The notes below the pieces were generated by a model, which saw only the letters and a program-made list of their open reading frames with translations, had not been told where the DNA came from and did not search any database. A stretch of 64,000 nucleotides of DNA from Roseiarcus sp963770275 (GTDB taxonomy: Bacteria > Pseudomonadota > Alphaproteobacteria > Rhizobiales > Beijerinckiaceae): positions 118,651-182,650 of the forward strand of contig CAVYPD010000032.1 in the NCBI GenBank assembly GCA_963770275.1, given 5' to 3'. Numbering within the stretch: the first letter of the stretch is position 1; every line of letters starts with the position of its first letter. The position numbers and the translations under genes were made by a program. This document shows positions 1 through 9,513 of this stretch, in pieces.

Positions 1-270
1 CCGCGCGTTCGACTTGTGGACGATCTGGTTGACCGCAAACGGCGCGGCGGGCCGCTCCGGATGCGCGCGGTCATGGGCGGCGAGCGCTTCGGTGATTTCA
101 TGCAGCCATTCGTCAAGTTGAGAAATGGGGCGTGCGTTCAGGGCGGGAAAAGCACCGACGATCCCAGCCTTGCATTGGGCGATCACCAGCGCCGGATGCG
201 AGACGATGAACAGCGGAGCGCCGACGACCGGCAGCCTGAGCTTGTCTTTCAGAATATCCGGCAGCGCCAT
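1..270 (-). CDS. Nitronate monooxygenase family protein (N-terminal 90 codons only)
   Basis: The gene starts with ATG at 270 and runs off the left window edge, so only the N-terminus is visible. It opens MALPDILKDKLRLPVVGAPL and continues with an FPALNARP stretch, the start of the FMN-binding TIM barrel of the nitronate monooxygenase / 2-nitropropane dioxygenase family. Family members oxidise alkyl nitronates to carbonyl compounds and nitrite with FMN; some are detoxification enzymes for propionate 3-nitronate. The catalytic histidine lies further along and cannot be checked here. It is transcribed in the same direction as rlmJ, 90 bp downstream of it, and may be a separate unit. Confidence 0.8.
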   Translation of the reverse strand, partial: MALPDILKDKLRLPVVGAPLFIVSHPALVIAQCKAGIVGAFPALNARPISQLDEWLHEITEALAAHDRAHPERPAAPFAVNQIVHKSNAR

Positions 271-360
271 TGAGGTTCCCCGGCGGTTGCGTGCGATCCG
301 CCCTTATCGTTCACACATAAACCGACGCCGACGAGGCGGGCAAGCGTATGTGCGGCGCGC

Positions 361-1224
361 TCAGGCCGGTTCAGTCAACCAGGCGCAAACATGCTGTCCA
401 ACGCCGCCACGAGCCAATGTTTGCGCGAGCCAAGGCAGCAGCGTCCGCGCCTCTTCGATCAGAGTATGAGGCGGATTGACCACAAGAAGTCCGGCGCGCG
501 CGAGCGCCACCTGGCCGTGTGCGCCGATTGGCCCGTAGCCGACGTCAAGTTCGAGCCGCAGGATGTTGGGCGCGCCGAGCGCAGCGATTGAGTTGAGGAA
601 ATGAGCGTCGGCCCGGGTTTCCCGGATCGGGCGCCACGCGACGTAGGTCCCGGACGGCCATTTGTGCAACGCGCGTTCGAGCGCACGCTCGACTGCGCTG
701 GCTTCGTCTGGCGCTTCGAACGGCGGGTCGATCAGGACGATTCCGCGGCGCTCCTTCGGCGGCAAATAAGCGTTGAGCGCGAGATAACCGTCCGTGCCGA
801 CGATACTGAGTCGTCCATCGCGCCCAAGTGCGGTGATCAACGCCTCGCGTTCGTCCGGATTCGCTTCGCAGAGCGCGATGCGATCTTGCACGCGCATGAG
901 GGTTTGGGCGATCGCTGGCGAACCGGGATAGCTGAGCGGCCGGCCCTCCGGGCCGTGCGGGCCGACGGCTTCAAGATAGGGGCGCAGGAGCTCGGCGATC
1001 GGCGCGGGCGGGTGGGCCGTCAGAATTCGCCCGATCCCCTCGCGCCATTCCGGCGAACGCTTCGCTTCCTTGCTCGCCAAATCGAAGCGCCCAGCGCCGG
1101 CATGGGTGTCGATAAAGCGGAAGGCGCTCTCCTTGCGAGTCAGATAAACGAGAACGCGGGCCAGAACGGCGTGCTTGAGCACGTCGGCGAAATTGCCCGC
1201 ATGAAAGGCGTGGCGGTAGTTGAT
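361..1224 (-). CDS. rlmJ: 23S rRNA (adenine(2030)-N6)-methyltransferase RlmJ, apparent ATC start
   Basis: This SAM-dependent methyltransferase modifies A2030 of 23S rRNA. The family's N-terminal signature NYRHAFHAGNFADVLKHAVL is present, followed by a Rossmann SAM site (IDTHAGAGRFDL) and the catalytic DPPF motif in VLIDPPFEAPDE. Length from the proposed start is 287 aa, normal for the family. No ATG, GTG or TTG lies in frame between the upstream TAG at 1255-1257 and a GTG at 1182, and starting at that GTG would delete the conserved NYRHAFHAGN motif. An ATC at 1224-1222 sits exactly where the family's initiator Met precedes NYRHAF, with GGGAGA 6 nt upstream, so I take ATC as the start. CTG at 1248 is the alternative. 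It lies 30 nt behind the ppx-like gene and is probably co-transcribed with it. Confidence 0.85.
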   Translation of the reverse strand: MNYRHAFHAGNFADVLKHAVLARVLVYLTRKESAFRFIDTHAGAGRFDLASKEAKRSPEWREGIGRILTAHPPAPIAELLRPYLEAVGPHGPEGRPLSYPGSPAIAQTLMRVQDRIALCEANPDEREALITALGRDGRLSIVGTDGYLALNAYLPPKERRGIVLIDPPFEAPDEASAVERALERALHKWPSGTYVAWRPIRETRADAHFLNSIAALGAPNILRLELDVGYGPIGAHGQVALARAGLLVVNPPHTLIEEARTLLPWLAQTLARGGVGQHVCAWLTEPA

Positions 1225-1236
1225 CTGGAATCTCCC
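1222..1236 (-). promoter_or_regulatory. Shine-Dalgarno and non-canonical ATC start of rlmJ
   Basis: Read on the minus strand, GGGAGA at 1236-1231 is followed by TTCCAG and then ATC at 1224-1222, which encodes the residue immediately before NYRHAF. The site decides the start because no standard initiation codon exists in the 30 nt available upstream. Confidence 0.55.
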
Positions 1237-1254
1237 AGTCCGATGCAGCCGGAG

Positions 1255-2851
1255 CTAATTGGATGACGACGCGTCGATCTCGACAACCTCGCTGCGCTTC
1301 ACGCCAATGGCGCTCGCGAGCAGCTTGAGCCGATCGCTTACCACTTCGCTGTCGGGAGCGCGTGCTGCTTTCGTCACCTCAAGCCGGATGCACTCTGGGT
1401 CGATGCGCAATCGCGCGCTTTCGAGCACCGCCGGCACGCCGCCGGAAAAACGGTAGGCGAGCAGAATGGCGCGGCCGAGGATCTGCGCACGACGGCGTTC
1501 CGATGGCGCGAGAAGCTTGATGGCAGGGGTTAGCCACGGCGCGTCGGGTCGGCCCACGTAGCGGGCGTGAACGGCTGCGGCGACGAACACGCGCTCCGGG
1601 TGGGTAACGCCGATAAAAGGAAACTCGAGCAGGCGGCGAAAACTCTCTTCCGCCCGGAGGTCGGCCGCGTCTCTCCAGGCAATATCGGAGAGCGCGCAGA
1701 CGGCGACGCGCAGCCTCTTCTCAGCCGTCGTTTCGTCCGTAAAAAGGCCTTCGGTCCACGCCACCAGCTCCGGCGCGAATTCGGGCACGCGCGCGAGCGG
1801 CAGCCCGATCAGCTGCGCGCCCTCGATCAACGGATCCAGATATTGTTCCTCACGGCTCAGCTGCGAATAGAGAAAGCCTTCGCGCAAGCCCGAGAGCGGA
1901 AAAGACGACCCGTTCCGGCTTCAGGTATTTGAGCACACGATCCAACGTCAGCGCCGCTGCCGGCAAAGTCCGCGCTCTACGCTCCGCCACGCCCGGCGTC
2001 GCCGCGAGCTTCGCTACAGACAGGCGCGCCACAGTATGCGCAAACTGACGCGCGTCGGCGGCGCTGAGCGTATAGCCGTGCACGACTTTGACGGGAGCGC
2101 CGACCGTGTCCATGTGCGCGTTCGCCAGCGCCCGCCAGCCACCGCCGACCGGGTAGAACACTGGCCTTCCGAGCTCGCGCGGCAGACTTCGCCGGAGAAT
2201 TTCGTCGATTTGCCGCTTCGCCGCCGAAACGCCCTCGGACAGCATGGCTTCGACCGGCAAAGCTCCGAGCGGTAGGCTGACCCAGCCATCGCCCACGCGA
2301 TCGTCGATCGCTTGCGCAACCTCTAGGCTGCCGCCGCCCATGTCGCCGACCGTCCCGACCGGCCGGAAGAATCCGGAAATGACGCCAAGCGTCGCAAACC
2401 GCGCTTCCTCAGCCCCGCTGAGCACACGCACTTTCAGGCCCGCCTCCGCCTCGATCGCCGCGGCGAGCATTGGCCCGTTCGAAGCGCGACGCATGGCCTC
2501 CGTCGCCACCGCGTCGATTCGGCTTACCCCCATAGCCTCGGCAATGGCGCGAAATCGCCGCACAGCCTCGATTGCGCGACGAAAATGGTCGGGCGCGATC
2601 GCACCGGTTTCTGGAAGTCCCTCGGCGAGTCGGGCGAGCGATTTTTCATTGAAGCGCGGCATCGGCGCACGGCCGAGTTGGTCATACACTAGGAGCCGGA
2701 TCGAGTTCGAGCCGATGTCGACGATTGCGTACGGACGTCGGTCGCGCTGCCTGGCGCGCTCGGGGTCGAGCTCAAGCGGCCGCAGCGGCTCGTCCGATGT
2801 GCGCGCGCGTGCCTTCGCCATCGCGTTTTTCTCCGGTTTCAAGTCTATCAC
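1255..2851 (-). CDS. ppx: Ppx/GppA-family phosphatase (exopolyphosphatase), interrupted by one frameshift
   Basis: The family hydrolyses terminal phosphates of polyphosphate or of pppGpp. The N-terminal part carries the ASKHA-fold phosphate loop YAIVDIGSNSIRLLVYD (about residues 41-57), VATEAMRRASN, and the second loop DMGGGS (170-175). The C-terminal HD-like part (LREGFLYSQLSREEQYLDPL onward) is in another frame. The two halves join near 1885-1890, where CTCGGGCTT appears in place of CTCGGCTT, one extra G. Removing it restores a single protein of about 531 aa, close to the usual 500. The initiator may be ATG at 2851 or the MAKARART methionine ten codons later. It is followed by rlmJ on the same strand. 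Confidence 0.85.
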
Positions 2852-2897
2852 AGACGAAGCCGCGACGGCCCGCCGTCGGTTCCTTGTCCTTGTCTGC

Positions 2898-3989
2898 TCA
2901 GATGGCGGCCAGGGCGCTCGTCCGGACCGAGCGCAGCGCCGCCTGGCAGAGCTTGAGCGACAAAAGATTGCCGCGCGCCGAGTTCAGGGGCTCCCGGTCG
3001 TCTTCGATCGCGCACAAGAGTTCGCCCATCGCGCCAGCGAAGCCATCGTTGAACCAAGAGCCTTTGAGTTGAGGCCGGGCGACTCCAGCTTCCGTATAGA
3101 GCTCGACGGCCTGATGACCGAGGTCGGGTCCCAAGCTGCAAGCGACGCCATTGGCGCCGACGACCGAAGTCGAATCCCGCGCGCCGTATCGCGTCGCCCC
3201 ATCGAAAACAAGCGAGGCCTGACCGCCATCAAAGGCGACAAGCGCCTGAGCCAAAAGCGGCGGTCGCGCGGTCTGTCCGGCGGCTCGGGCGGTCGTCGCA
3301 TAGACGGAACGCGCGCGGTCCCCAATGACGCTCGCAAGGAAATCGAACCAATGGATGCCAAAATCCCAGAGGATGAGATCATCCATGGCTTCGAACGACG
3401 TTCCCGCGATCCAGCCGTGGTTCCAACGGATCTCCACATGTACGCCAGTGACCTCGCCGATCAGGCCCGCGCGGACGGCCTCCCGAATATAGGCGAGATG
3501 CGGCGCCCAGCGCCCGTTCTGATTGACGGCAAGCTTGAGACCACGCCGCTCTGCGAGCTCGACGAGTTCGCGGCCGTCATCGAGGTTCTCGACGAAGGGC
3601 TTCTGCGACAGCACGTGCTTGCCGGCGTTCAGCGCACGCCGCATGAGGTCCAAGCGGACATCCGGATGGGCGGTGAGGTCGAGCACGCGCACATCCGGAT
3701 CGCGCAACACGGAATCGAAATCGTCCGTGACGCGCGCGTTCGAGAAGTGGGCGTCGCGGCGAGCGCGGGCGCGCTCGAGATCGCGCGAGCAGATAGCGAC
3801 CACGTTCAGACCATAACGCGCATAGGCGTCGAGATGCGCGCCACTGATGCCGCCGGCGCCAACAAGCGCAATCGGCGCGCTGCGATCCCGCGGCATCGGC
3901 GGGCGATAAGGCAGGTCCGGCGCTTCGATCTCGGCCGCGACCTTGGCGACCAGAGCATAGTCGTCAGCCGATGGCCCTTCAGCCGTCAT
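2898..3989 (-). CDS. Gfo/Idh/MocA family oxidoreductase (363 aa)
   Basis: An NAD(P)-dependent sugar or cyclitol dehydrogenase. It has a Rossmann motif (IALVGAGGISGAHLDAYARYG) near residue 35 and the C-terminal alpha/beta substrate domain with DFGIHWFDF supplying the conserved active-site DxxxH. The usual EKP motif of the family reads SQKP here, so the Glu is Gln. The start is ATG at 3989, giving a 4-bp ATGA overlap with the preceding oxidoreductase and implying translational coupling. It is the last gene of the minus operon SDR - mannitol dehydrogenase - RpiR - oxidoreductase - oxidoreductase. The substrate is unknown. Confidence 0.85.
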   Translation of the reverse strand: MTAEGPSADDYALVAKVAAEIEAPDLPYRPPMPRDRSAPIALVGAGGISGAHLDAYARYGLNVVAICSRDLERARARRDAHFSNARVTDDFDSVLRDPDVRVLDLTAHPDVRLDLMRRALNAGKHVLSQKPFVENLDDGRELVELAERRGLKLAVNQNGRWAPHLAYIREAVRAGLIGEVTGVHVEIRWNHGWIAGTSFEAMDDLILWDFGIHWFDFLASVIGDRARSVYATTARAAGQTARPPLLAQALVAFDGGQASLVFDGATRYGARDSTSVVGANGVACSLGPDLGHQAVELYTEAGVARPQLKGSWFNDGFAGAMGELLCAIEDDREPLNSARGNLLSLKLCQAALRSVRTSALAAI

Positions 3990-5062
3990 GGCAGCAGAGC
4001 GAGTGTGCGACGCTGGCGCGCTGACAGCGCCGCAGTGTCGACGATACGCTGGGCAGTGCGGCAAAGGGCCGGATCCAGCGGGCCCTCGAATGGCAGATCG
4101 CGCTCCTTGCAATGGAGCACGTATTCAACCGGTTTGCGGAACGGCGACTTCAATTCGTCGACGGGAACTTGTCGGACGGTCGGCTGCGAGCGCGTCTGCA
4201 CCCCGACATGCGCGTCATAGTCGTAACTCGAAATCGTGCCTTCCAAACCGACGACAACAAAACCGCACTTGGGCTGCGGCTGCGTGGTCCAGGGATCGGT
4301 GAAAGTTCCCCAGCGCGTTTCGAGTTTCGACAGGCCCCGGGCGTAGCGGCAAATGGTGATCGAATGCTCGTCGACTTCGAGACCCTCCGGCTGGTCGACG
4401 ACCGCGGTCACCTCGATCGGCGCCTCGCCGTTCATGAACCACGTGCCGAGGGTCGCTCCATAGCCGAGATAGTCGAGAAGGCTGCCGCCGCCCGAGGCTT
4501 TGCTGTACCACCACGAATTCGGCTTCTCGCGCCGCACATCCTCATCGGACACGGTGACCTTATCGGCACGGTGAAAGAGCGGACCACGGTTGCCGTCGTA
4601 GAAGTGAACCTCGATCACGTCGCCGACGATGCCTTCGTCGATCAGCCGCTTGGTGGTCACATGCGATGGATACCAGCGCAAAGGCCAGTTGACGGCGAGT
4701 CGAACGCCCGACTTCTTGACAGCCGCAAGCATCCGGTCGGCCTCGGCGAGCGAAGCGGCGAAGGGCTTTTCGAGCAGGATATCGACGCCGAGTGCGGCGA
4801 CCTCCTCGACCACATCCGCATGCCGCGCTGTCGCTGGACAAAGGATGGCGAGGTCCGGACGCGCCTCGCGCACGCATTGCGCGATGTCGCGATAGACGCG
4901 CTCATTGGGAATGGAGAAGTTGGCGATTGCCTCCGCCATCCTCGCCTTGTCGTTGTCCCACACCCCAGCGATCTCGGCGTTCGGATGCTCATAAACCTCG
5001 CGCAGGAGGTCGCCCATGTGCGCATGTTCGAAGCTTAAGCCGACGATCCGCCATTTGCGCAT
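3986..5062 (-). CDS. Gfo/Idh/MocA family oxidoreductase (358 aa)
   Basis: A second NAD(P)-dependent oxidoreductase of the sugar cluster. It begins MRKWRIVGLSFEHAHMGDLL, which is unusual because the GxGxxG loop is replaced by a GLSFEHAHMGD form known in a subset of the family. The EKP motif (LLEKPFAASL) and NWPLRWYPS follow, and the C-terminal domain contains GGGSLLDYLGYG. The start at 5062 follows a GAGGA Shine-Dalgarno and lies one base after the stop of the RpiR gene. Tight packing on both sides shows it belongs to one operon. The substrate is probably a sugar or polyol, but which one cannot be read from sequence. Confidence 0.83.
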   Translation of the reverse strand: MRKWRIVGLSFEHAHMGDLLREVYEHPNAEIAGVWDNDKARMAEAIANFSIPNERVYRDIAQCVREARPDLAILCPATARHADVVEEVAALGVDILLEKPFAASLAEADRMLAAVKKSGVRLAVNWPLRWYPSHVTTKRLIDEGIVGDVIEVHFYDGNRGPLFHRADKVTVSDEDVRREKPNSWWYSKASGGGSLLDYLGYGATLGTWFMNGEAPIEVTAVVDQPEGLEVDEHSITICRYARGLSKLETRWGTFTDPWTTQPQPKCGFVVVGLEGTISSYDYDAHVGVQTRSQPTVRQVPVDELKSPFRKPVEYVLHCKERDLPFEGPLDPALCRTAQRIVDTAALSARQRRTLALLP

Positions 5063-5063
5063 C

Positions 5064-5990
5064 TCAGGTCCTCCCCTCGCCCGGCCCGGTATTGTTCGAC
5101 ACGTCGCGGCTGCGAGCGGCTGCTTCGCTGCGCCTCTGCTCGACACGCAGCACCAGCGCCATCGCCACCGCGAGCGTCGCCGAAAGCGATTTGAATCCGG
5201 AGAAGCTCTCTTCGATCACTTCGACATAGGCCTTTGAAACCGGGACCAAGGGGCTGAACGCGCTGTCGGTCAGCGATACGATCGGAACGCCGCGCTGTGC
5301 GGCGGACGCAGCCAATTCCGGGGTGATGGAATTGTAAGGCGTAAAGCTGATCGCGAGGACCGCGTCGGAGGTCGCCGCGCAGCGCAGAAGCTCGAAGGCG
5401 GTCGAGCCGACATTGTCGAGCGCAAGGTTGCGCACGCCGAGATTGGCGAGCGCGAGCGAGGCGTAGCTGACCAGCGAGAAAGCGCGCTTGGAACCAATGA
5501 TGTAGATGAGGTCCGCCGCGGCCAGCGTCTCGCTCATCATCTCGAATTGGGAGAGGTCGAGCCGATCGCGGACGCCGGCGAGCGCCGCCGTAGACGAGCC
5601 GATGAAGCCATCGACCAAGCGCGCTGCCTCGCTGCTCGAGGCGCTTTCCCAACGGTCGCGGCTCTGTCCTCCGCCTGCGAGATGGGCCTTGAACACCTCC
5701 TGCAGATCGGAGAAGCCCGAATAGCCAAAGGCTTGTGCGAACCGCACCAGGGTCGAGGGCTGCACGCCGGCTTCGCGGGCGACGCTGGTCACGGTGCCCA
5801 GCGCGACGGCGGTCGGATGCTGCCAAAGATGGATCGCGACCTGGCGCAGCTTCTTCGGGAGCCGCGCGGTTCCCGACGACAGCACCGCGCGCAGCTCCTC
5901 GTAACTGCCCGGCCGCGAGTAGCCGAGCGCCGCGCCGACCTCGGCATCCACTACCGCATCTGCGCGGTCGATGGTCCGGCGGCTATTCAT
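5064..5990 (-). CDS. RpiR-family transcriptional regulator (HTH plus SIS domain)
   Basis: A 308-aa regulator with an N-terminal RpiR helix-turn-helix (LPKKLRQVAIHLWQHP ... LGTVTSVAREAGVQPSTLVRF) and a C-terminal SIS sugar-phosphate-binding domain (YIIGSKRAFSLVSYASLALA ... AISFTPYNSITPELA). RpiR proteins sense phosphorylated sugars or inositol derivatives. The start is taken at MNSRRTIDRAD (5990), which overlaps the mannitol-dehydrogenase stop by 8 bp. Lying inside the operon, it probably controls that operon and the divergent one beginning at 8451, from the shared region 8250-8450. Confidence 0.88.
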   Translation of the reverse strand: MNSRRTIDRADAVVDAEVGAALGYSRPGSYEELRAVLSSGTARLPKKLRQVAIHLWQHPTAVALGTVTSVAREAGVQPSTLVRFAQAFGYSGFSDLQEVFKAHLAGGGQSRDRWESASSSEAARLVDGFIGSSTAALAGVRDRLDLSQFEMMSETLAAADLIYIIGSKRAFSLVSYASLALANLGVRNLALDNVGSTAFELLRCAATSDAVLAISFTPYNSITPELAASAAQRGVPIVSLTDSAFSPLVPVSKAYVEVIEESFSGFKSLSATLAVAMALVLRVEQRRSEAAARSRDVSNNTGPGEGRT

Positions 5991-7468
5991 CGTCGAGCCG
6001 TTCTCTGAGATAGCTTCGGGCGTCGCCGTCGAGGAGACCGCGCAGGTGGCCCGCGATCCCCTCAATGAGCCGCGGTCGCGCCATGTCAGTCCCAAAGATT
6101 GGAGCGATGGAGAGAACGACCCTCGCGAGTTCGGTCCAGTCGGAATTTTTCTCGCCGATCGCGATGATGCTCTCCGCGTAAGGATCTGATGGCGTCCAGC
6201 GCGCGCCGAAGCGACGCGCGCCGCTCAAGCCATAGGCGATCCAGCTGGCGACCGCGAGAATGAGCAAGCCGGCCGGCTGGCCTGCCGCGAGGCGCTCTCG
6301 CATCGGATCGACGAGACGCTGGGCAATCTTCTGCGATCCGTCCGTCCCGATCTGATGGCATCGATGACGAATGGCCGTGTTGCGGATGCGCGTCATCGAC
6401 TGATCAATATACGGAGCGACCTCCATCCCTGCGAGCTTCGGCAGCGTGGTCGAAGTTTCCTGCTCGAGCATCCTACGCGTAAGCGACGCAAGCACCGGAT
6501 CGGCCGCGGCCTCATAGGTAAACTCGTGGCCGACGAGCGCACCTTGATGCGCCAGCGTCGATTGCGCGGCGTTCAGCACGCGCATCTTGATCTGCTCGTA
6601 AGGTTTCGCGTCGGCGACGAACGTGGTCCCGGCAAGGTCCAGCGGTGGTCGCTCGGCGGCAAACTTGTCTTCGATCACCCATTGCCGGAATGGCTCGCCA
6701 ACCACCGCGCCAGGGTCGCGCGCGCCGAGCGCCTCAGACACCCTGTCGACGTCTTCCGGCGCCGTCGCCGGCACGATCCGGTCGACCATCGTCGATGGAA
6801 ACGTCACGCACTCCTCGATAAAGAGCGTCAGCTCCGCCGATCGCAGGGCCGCAAACTTGAGCATCGCCGCGCCGAGCCGGGCGCCGTTGGACGGAACATT
6901 GTCGCAGCTTATGAGAGTCAGCGGCGTGCCGACCGGTTCGCCGTCGCCGTTCGAGCGCAAGCGCAAGCAAGCCAAGGAGGGTGCGCGGCGGGAAGCCGCC
7001 GTCAAGATCCGCGCGAAGCGCTGGATTGTCGAGATCGAGCGCGCCGGTCGACGGCGTCAGGCAATAGCCTTTTTCTGTCACGGTGATCGTCGCGACGGAA
7101 ATGTTGGGGCCACCGAGCGCGGCGACCGCGGCCTCGGCGCTCGCCTTGTCCGTGACGTCGATCACTTGGCGCAGCGCGCCGATGATGCGGGTCTCAGCGC
7201 GGGCGTCCTGCCTGAGCGTGCGGGAATAAAGACAATCCTGCGGCGCCAGAAGATCGGCGAGGCTTGGCGCCGTGAGGTTTATGCCCATGACGCCCCACGG
7301 TCCGAAGCGAACCTCGAGCATGTCGTCAATGAATTCGGCCTGGTGACAGCGATGAAAAGCGCCGACGCCGATATGCGCCATGCCGATCTTCAGGCTCTCG
7401 CGATCGTATTGCGGCTGGCGCACCGAGAGCGGTAGCTCCGGCAAAACGCTGCGAGACAGGCGTCGCAT
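5983..7468 (-). CDS. Mannitol dehydrogenase / fructuronate reductase family protein, interrupted by one frameshift
   Basis: A long-chain polyol dehydrogenase that interconverts a ketose or keturonate and its polyol or aldonate using NAD(P)H. The N-terminal Rossmann part (MAHIGVGAFHRCHQAEFIDDML, then VTEKGYCL) and the C-terminal catalytic part (LISCDNVPSNG, FPSTMVDRIVP, FVADAKPYEQIKMRVLNAAQ) are in different frames. The lysine of FVADAKPYEQIKMRVLN belongs to the family K-x5-NxxH region, although the usual His after N is Ala-Gln here. The frames meet near 6950-6965 in a CGGCGACGGCG run and are reconciled by removing one base, giving 494 aa, normal for the family. The start at MRRLSRSVLP follows the upstream SDR by 10 bp. 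Confidence 0.82.
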
Positions 7469-7478
7469 TGCCCGGGCC

Positions 7479-8249
7479 TCAGTCCAGGGCGCCAAAGACG
7501 TTTTGCGTGTAATCGATCAGCGCGCCTGACATCGGCTCCGAGGCGTCGGAGAGAAGGAACAGGGAGAGCCGCGCGACGTCGTCCGGGTTCAACAAGCGCC
7601 CGAACGGCATGCTTGCGGCGGCCTCGGCCAACCATCCCTCACCCTTGCCAAGCGTAACCGCCTGCATCTGTCGCTCACCGGGCGAATCGACCCAACCCAA
7701 AATGATTCCATTGACGCGAATGCGGTCGAAGCGATGCGCGTGCGCGGTGTTCTTGGTCAGCCCAGCCAAAGCCGACTTGGAGGAGGCATAGACCGCCAGC
7801 TCCGGCGCTCCGCCGCGAGCGTGCACGGAGAGGATGTTGACGATCGAGCCCAGCGTCTTGCGCTCGCGCAAGTGATTGACGAGCCGCTGCATAAGAAAGA
7901 AGGGCGCACGCGCGTTGACCGCGAAGAGCCGGTCCCAAAATTTGATGTCTGCTTCAGCAAGCGATCCCCGGTCCGTGATCGCGGCGGAGTTAACCAGGCC
8001 GTCGACGTGACCGAAACGCTTCAGCGCGGAGTCGAAGATCAAGTCCGGCGCATTGGATTGTTCCAAGTCCGCTGCGACGAAGAGGGCGGGCGCCCCGCTT
8101 CGCTCGACCTCGGCCGCTGCGGCCACGCCTTTGTCCGCATCTCGTCCTGTCACCACGAGGCCTTCGGCGCCAGCGCGGGCGACCGCCTGGGCAATCGCCA
8201 AGCCCACGCCCTGGGTTGAACCGGTGACTATGACCACCCGCCCCTTCAC
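7479..8249 (-). CDS. Short-chain dehydrogenase/reductase (256 aa)
   Basis: A classical SDR. The cofactor loop TGSTQGVG is at residues 9-16, NSAA follows for structural NAG, and the catalytic Ser-Tyr-Lys set is NILSVHARGGAPELAVYASSK. It ends in a typical SDR C-terminus (SGALIDYTQNVFGALD). It is the first gene of the minus operon, facing the divergent isomerase gene across about 200 bp. The role is inferred to be oxidation of a sugar or polyol hydroxyl; the substrate is unknown. Confidence 0.85.
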   Translation of the reverse strand: MKGRVVIVTGSTQGVGLAIAQAVARAGAEGLVVTGRDADKGVAAAAEVERSGAPALFVAADLEQSNAPDLIFDSALKRFGHVDGLVNSAAITDRGSLAEADIKFWDRLFAVNARAPFFLMQRLVNHLRERKTLGSIVNILSVHARGGAPELAVYASSKSALAGLTKNTAHAHRFDRIRVNGIILGWVDSPGERQMQAVTLGKGEGWLAEAAASMPFGRLLNPDDVARLSLFLLSDASEPMSGALIDYTQNVFGALD

Positions 8250-8450
8250 GCTCGCCTCCCAATGAGATTTTTCGCTTCCCGCGATTTTGGATTAGAAATT
8301 CCGATTGTCAAATCTTGGAAATTTCATAGCCAGCATAGTCGCCACATCCACCAATGCCGAATTGACATATGGAATTTTTTTGCCAAAATCGTTCTCACGG
8401 CATAATAATTTCCCCTCAAGGGGCACTTGAGCCGCAGAGGGAGAAAACGC
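8250..8450. promoter_or_regulatory. Divergent promoter/operator region of two sugar operons
   Basis: This AT-richer intergenic stretch separates two divergent operons. For the plus operon I see a TTGACA at 8362-8367 with no convincing -10 at 17 bp, and a CATAAT at 8401-8406. A short inverted repeat CCCCT-CA-AGGGG lies at 8412-8423, just before the Shine-Dalgarno (GAGGGAGA). Near-palindromic AT motifs (GAAATTCC near 8297 and GGAAATTTC near 8320) and a GGAA-N6-TGCC at about 8371-8384 are candidate RpiR half-sites. The individual sites are suggestions; that this region controls both operons is the safer inference. Confidence 0.5.
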
Positions 8451-9509
8451 ATGCGAACGATCAAGGGCCCGGGCTTGTTTCTGGCCCAGTTTGCAACCGA
8501 CACCCCGCCCCATAACACCCTCGCTGGAATCGCGGAATGGGCCAAGGATTACGGATACAAGGCGATTCAGATCCCGACCTGGGACAGTCGCTTTTTCGAC
8601 CTTGATCGCGCTTACGACAGCGAAGCTTATTGCGACGAGATCAAGGGAAAGCTTGCCGACGTCGGCATCGCTATCAGCGAGTTTTCCACTCATTTTCAGG
8701 GCCAGATGGTGTCCGTTCATCCGGCCTATGACGCGATGTTCGACGGACAATGCCCCGCCGCCGTGCGCGGCAACCCGGAGAAACGGCGCCTTTGGGCGGC
8801 CGACCAGGTGCGAAAGGCGGCGCGCGTTTCACGCCGCTTTGGCCTCACCGAGCATGTGACCTTCACCGGCTCCCTCGCGTGGCCCTATTTCTATCCCTAT
8901 CCGCAGCGGCCGGCTGGCCTCGTCGAAGAATGCTTTGCCGAGCAGGGACGCCGGTGGAAGCCTATCCTCGACCTCTTCGACGAGAACGGCGTCGACCTCT
9001 GCTTCGAAATTCATCCGAGCGAGGACGTGTTCGACGGCGACACCTTCGACATGTTTCTCGACGCCGTCGGCGGCCACAAGCGTTGCAACATCAATTACGA
9101 CGCCAGCCACTACATCAAGCAATGCATGGACTATCTCGGCTTCATCGACGCCTATCACGATCGCATCAAGATGTTCCACGTCAAGGACGCCGAGTTCAAC
9201 CCGACGGCAAAGCAGGGCGTGTATGGCGGCTACAAAGGCTGGCTCGAGCGCGCCGGCCGCGATCGGTCGCTCGGCGACGGCCAGGTCAATTTCAAGGCGA
9301 TCTTCTCGAAGCTCGCGGCCTATGATTTCGCGGGTTGGGCGGTTTACGAGTGGGAATGCTGCCTGCAGCATCCTGAGGTCGCGGCGCGCGAGGGCGCCAA
9401 ATTCATTGCGAACCACATCATCGAAGTGACCGACCGCACGTTCGACGACTTCGCCAAGACGGGCGCTGACCGCGCGACCAATCTCAGCCTCCTCGGCATT
9501 AAAGGCTGA
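8451..9509 (+). CDS. Sugar phosphate isomerase/epimerase family TIM-barrel enzyme (352 aa)
   Basis: A xylose-isomerase-like TIM barrel (AP-endonuclease-2 fold). Metal-binding residues of the family are visible in order: Glu in CFEIHPSED, Asp/His in NYDASHYIKQ, His/Asp in MFHVKDAEF and Glu in VYEWECC. Members act as ketose/aldose isomerases, epimerases, or in 3-keto-sugar chemistry. The start is the ATG at 8451, with GAGGGAGA about 8 nt upstream. It is the first gene of the plus operon and is followed after 4 bp by a Gfo/Idh/MocA oxidoreductase. That pairing recurs in clusters for oxidised sugar degradation, but the substrate cannot be named. Confidence 0.85.
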   Translation: MRTIKGPGLFLAQFATDTPPHNTLAGIAEWAKDYGYKAIQIPTWDSRFFDLDRAYDSEAYCDEIKGKLADVGIAISEFSTHFQGQMVSVHPAYDAMFDGQCPAAVRGNPEKRRLWAADQVRKAARVSRRFGLTEHVTFTGSLAWPYFYPYPQRPAGLVEECFAEQGRRWKPILDLFDENGVDLCFEIHPSEDVFDGDTFDMFLDAVGGHKRCNINYDASHYIKQCMDYLGFIDAYHDRIKMFHVKDAEFNPTAKQGVYGGYKGWLERAGRDRSLGDGQVNFKAIFSKLAAYDFAGWAVYEWECCLQHPEVAAREGAKFIANHIIEVTDRTFDDFAKTGADRATNLSLLGIKG

Positions 9510-9513
9510 GCCG

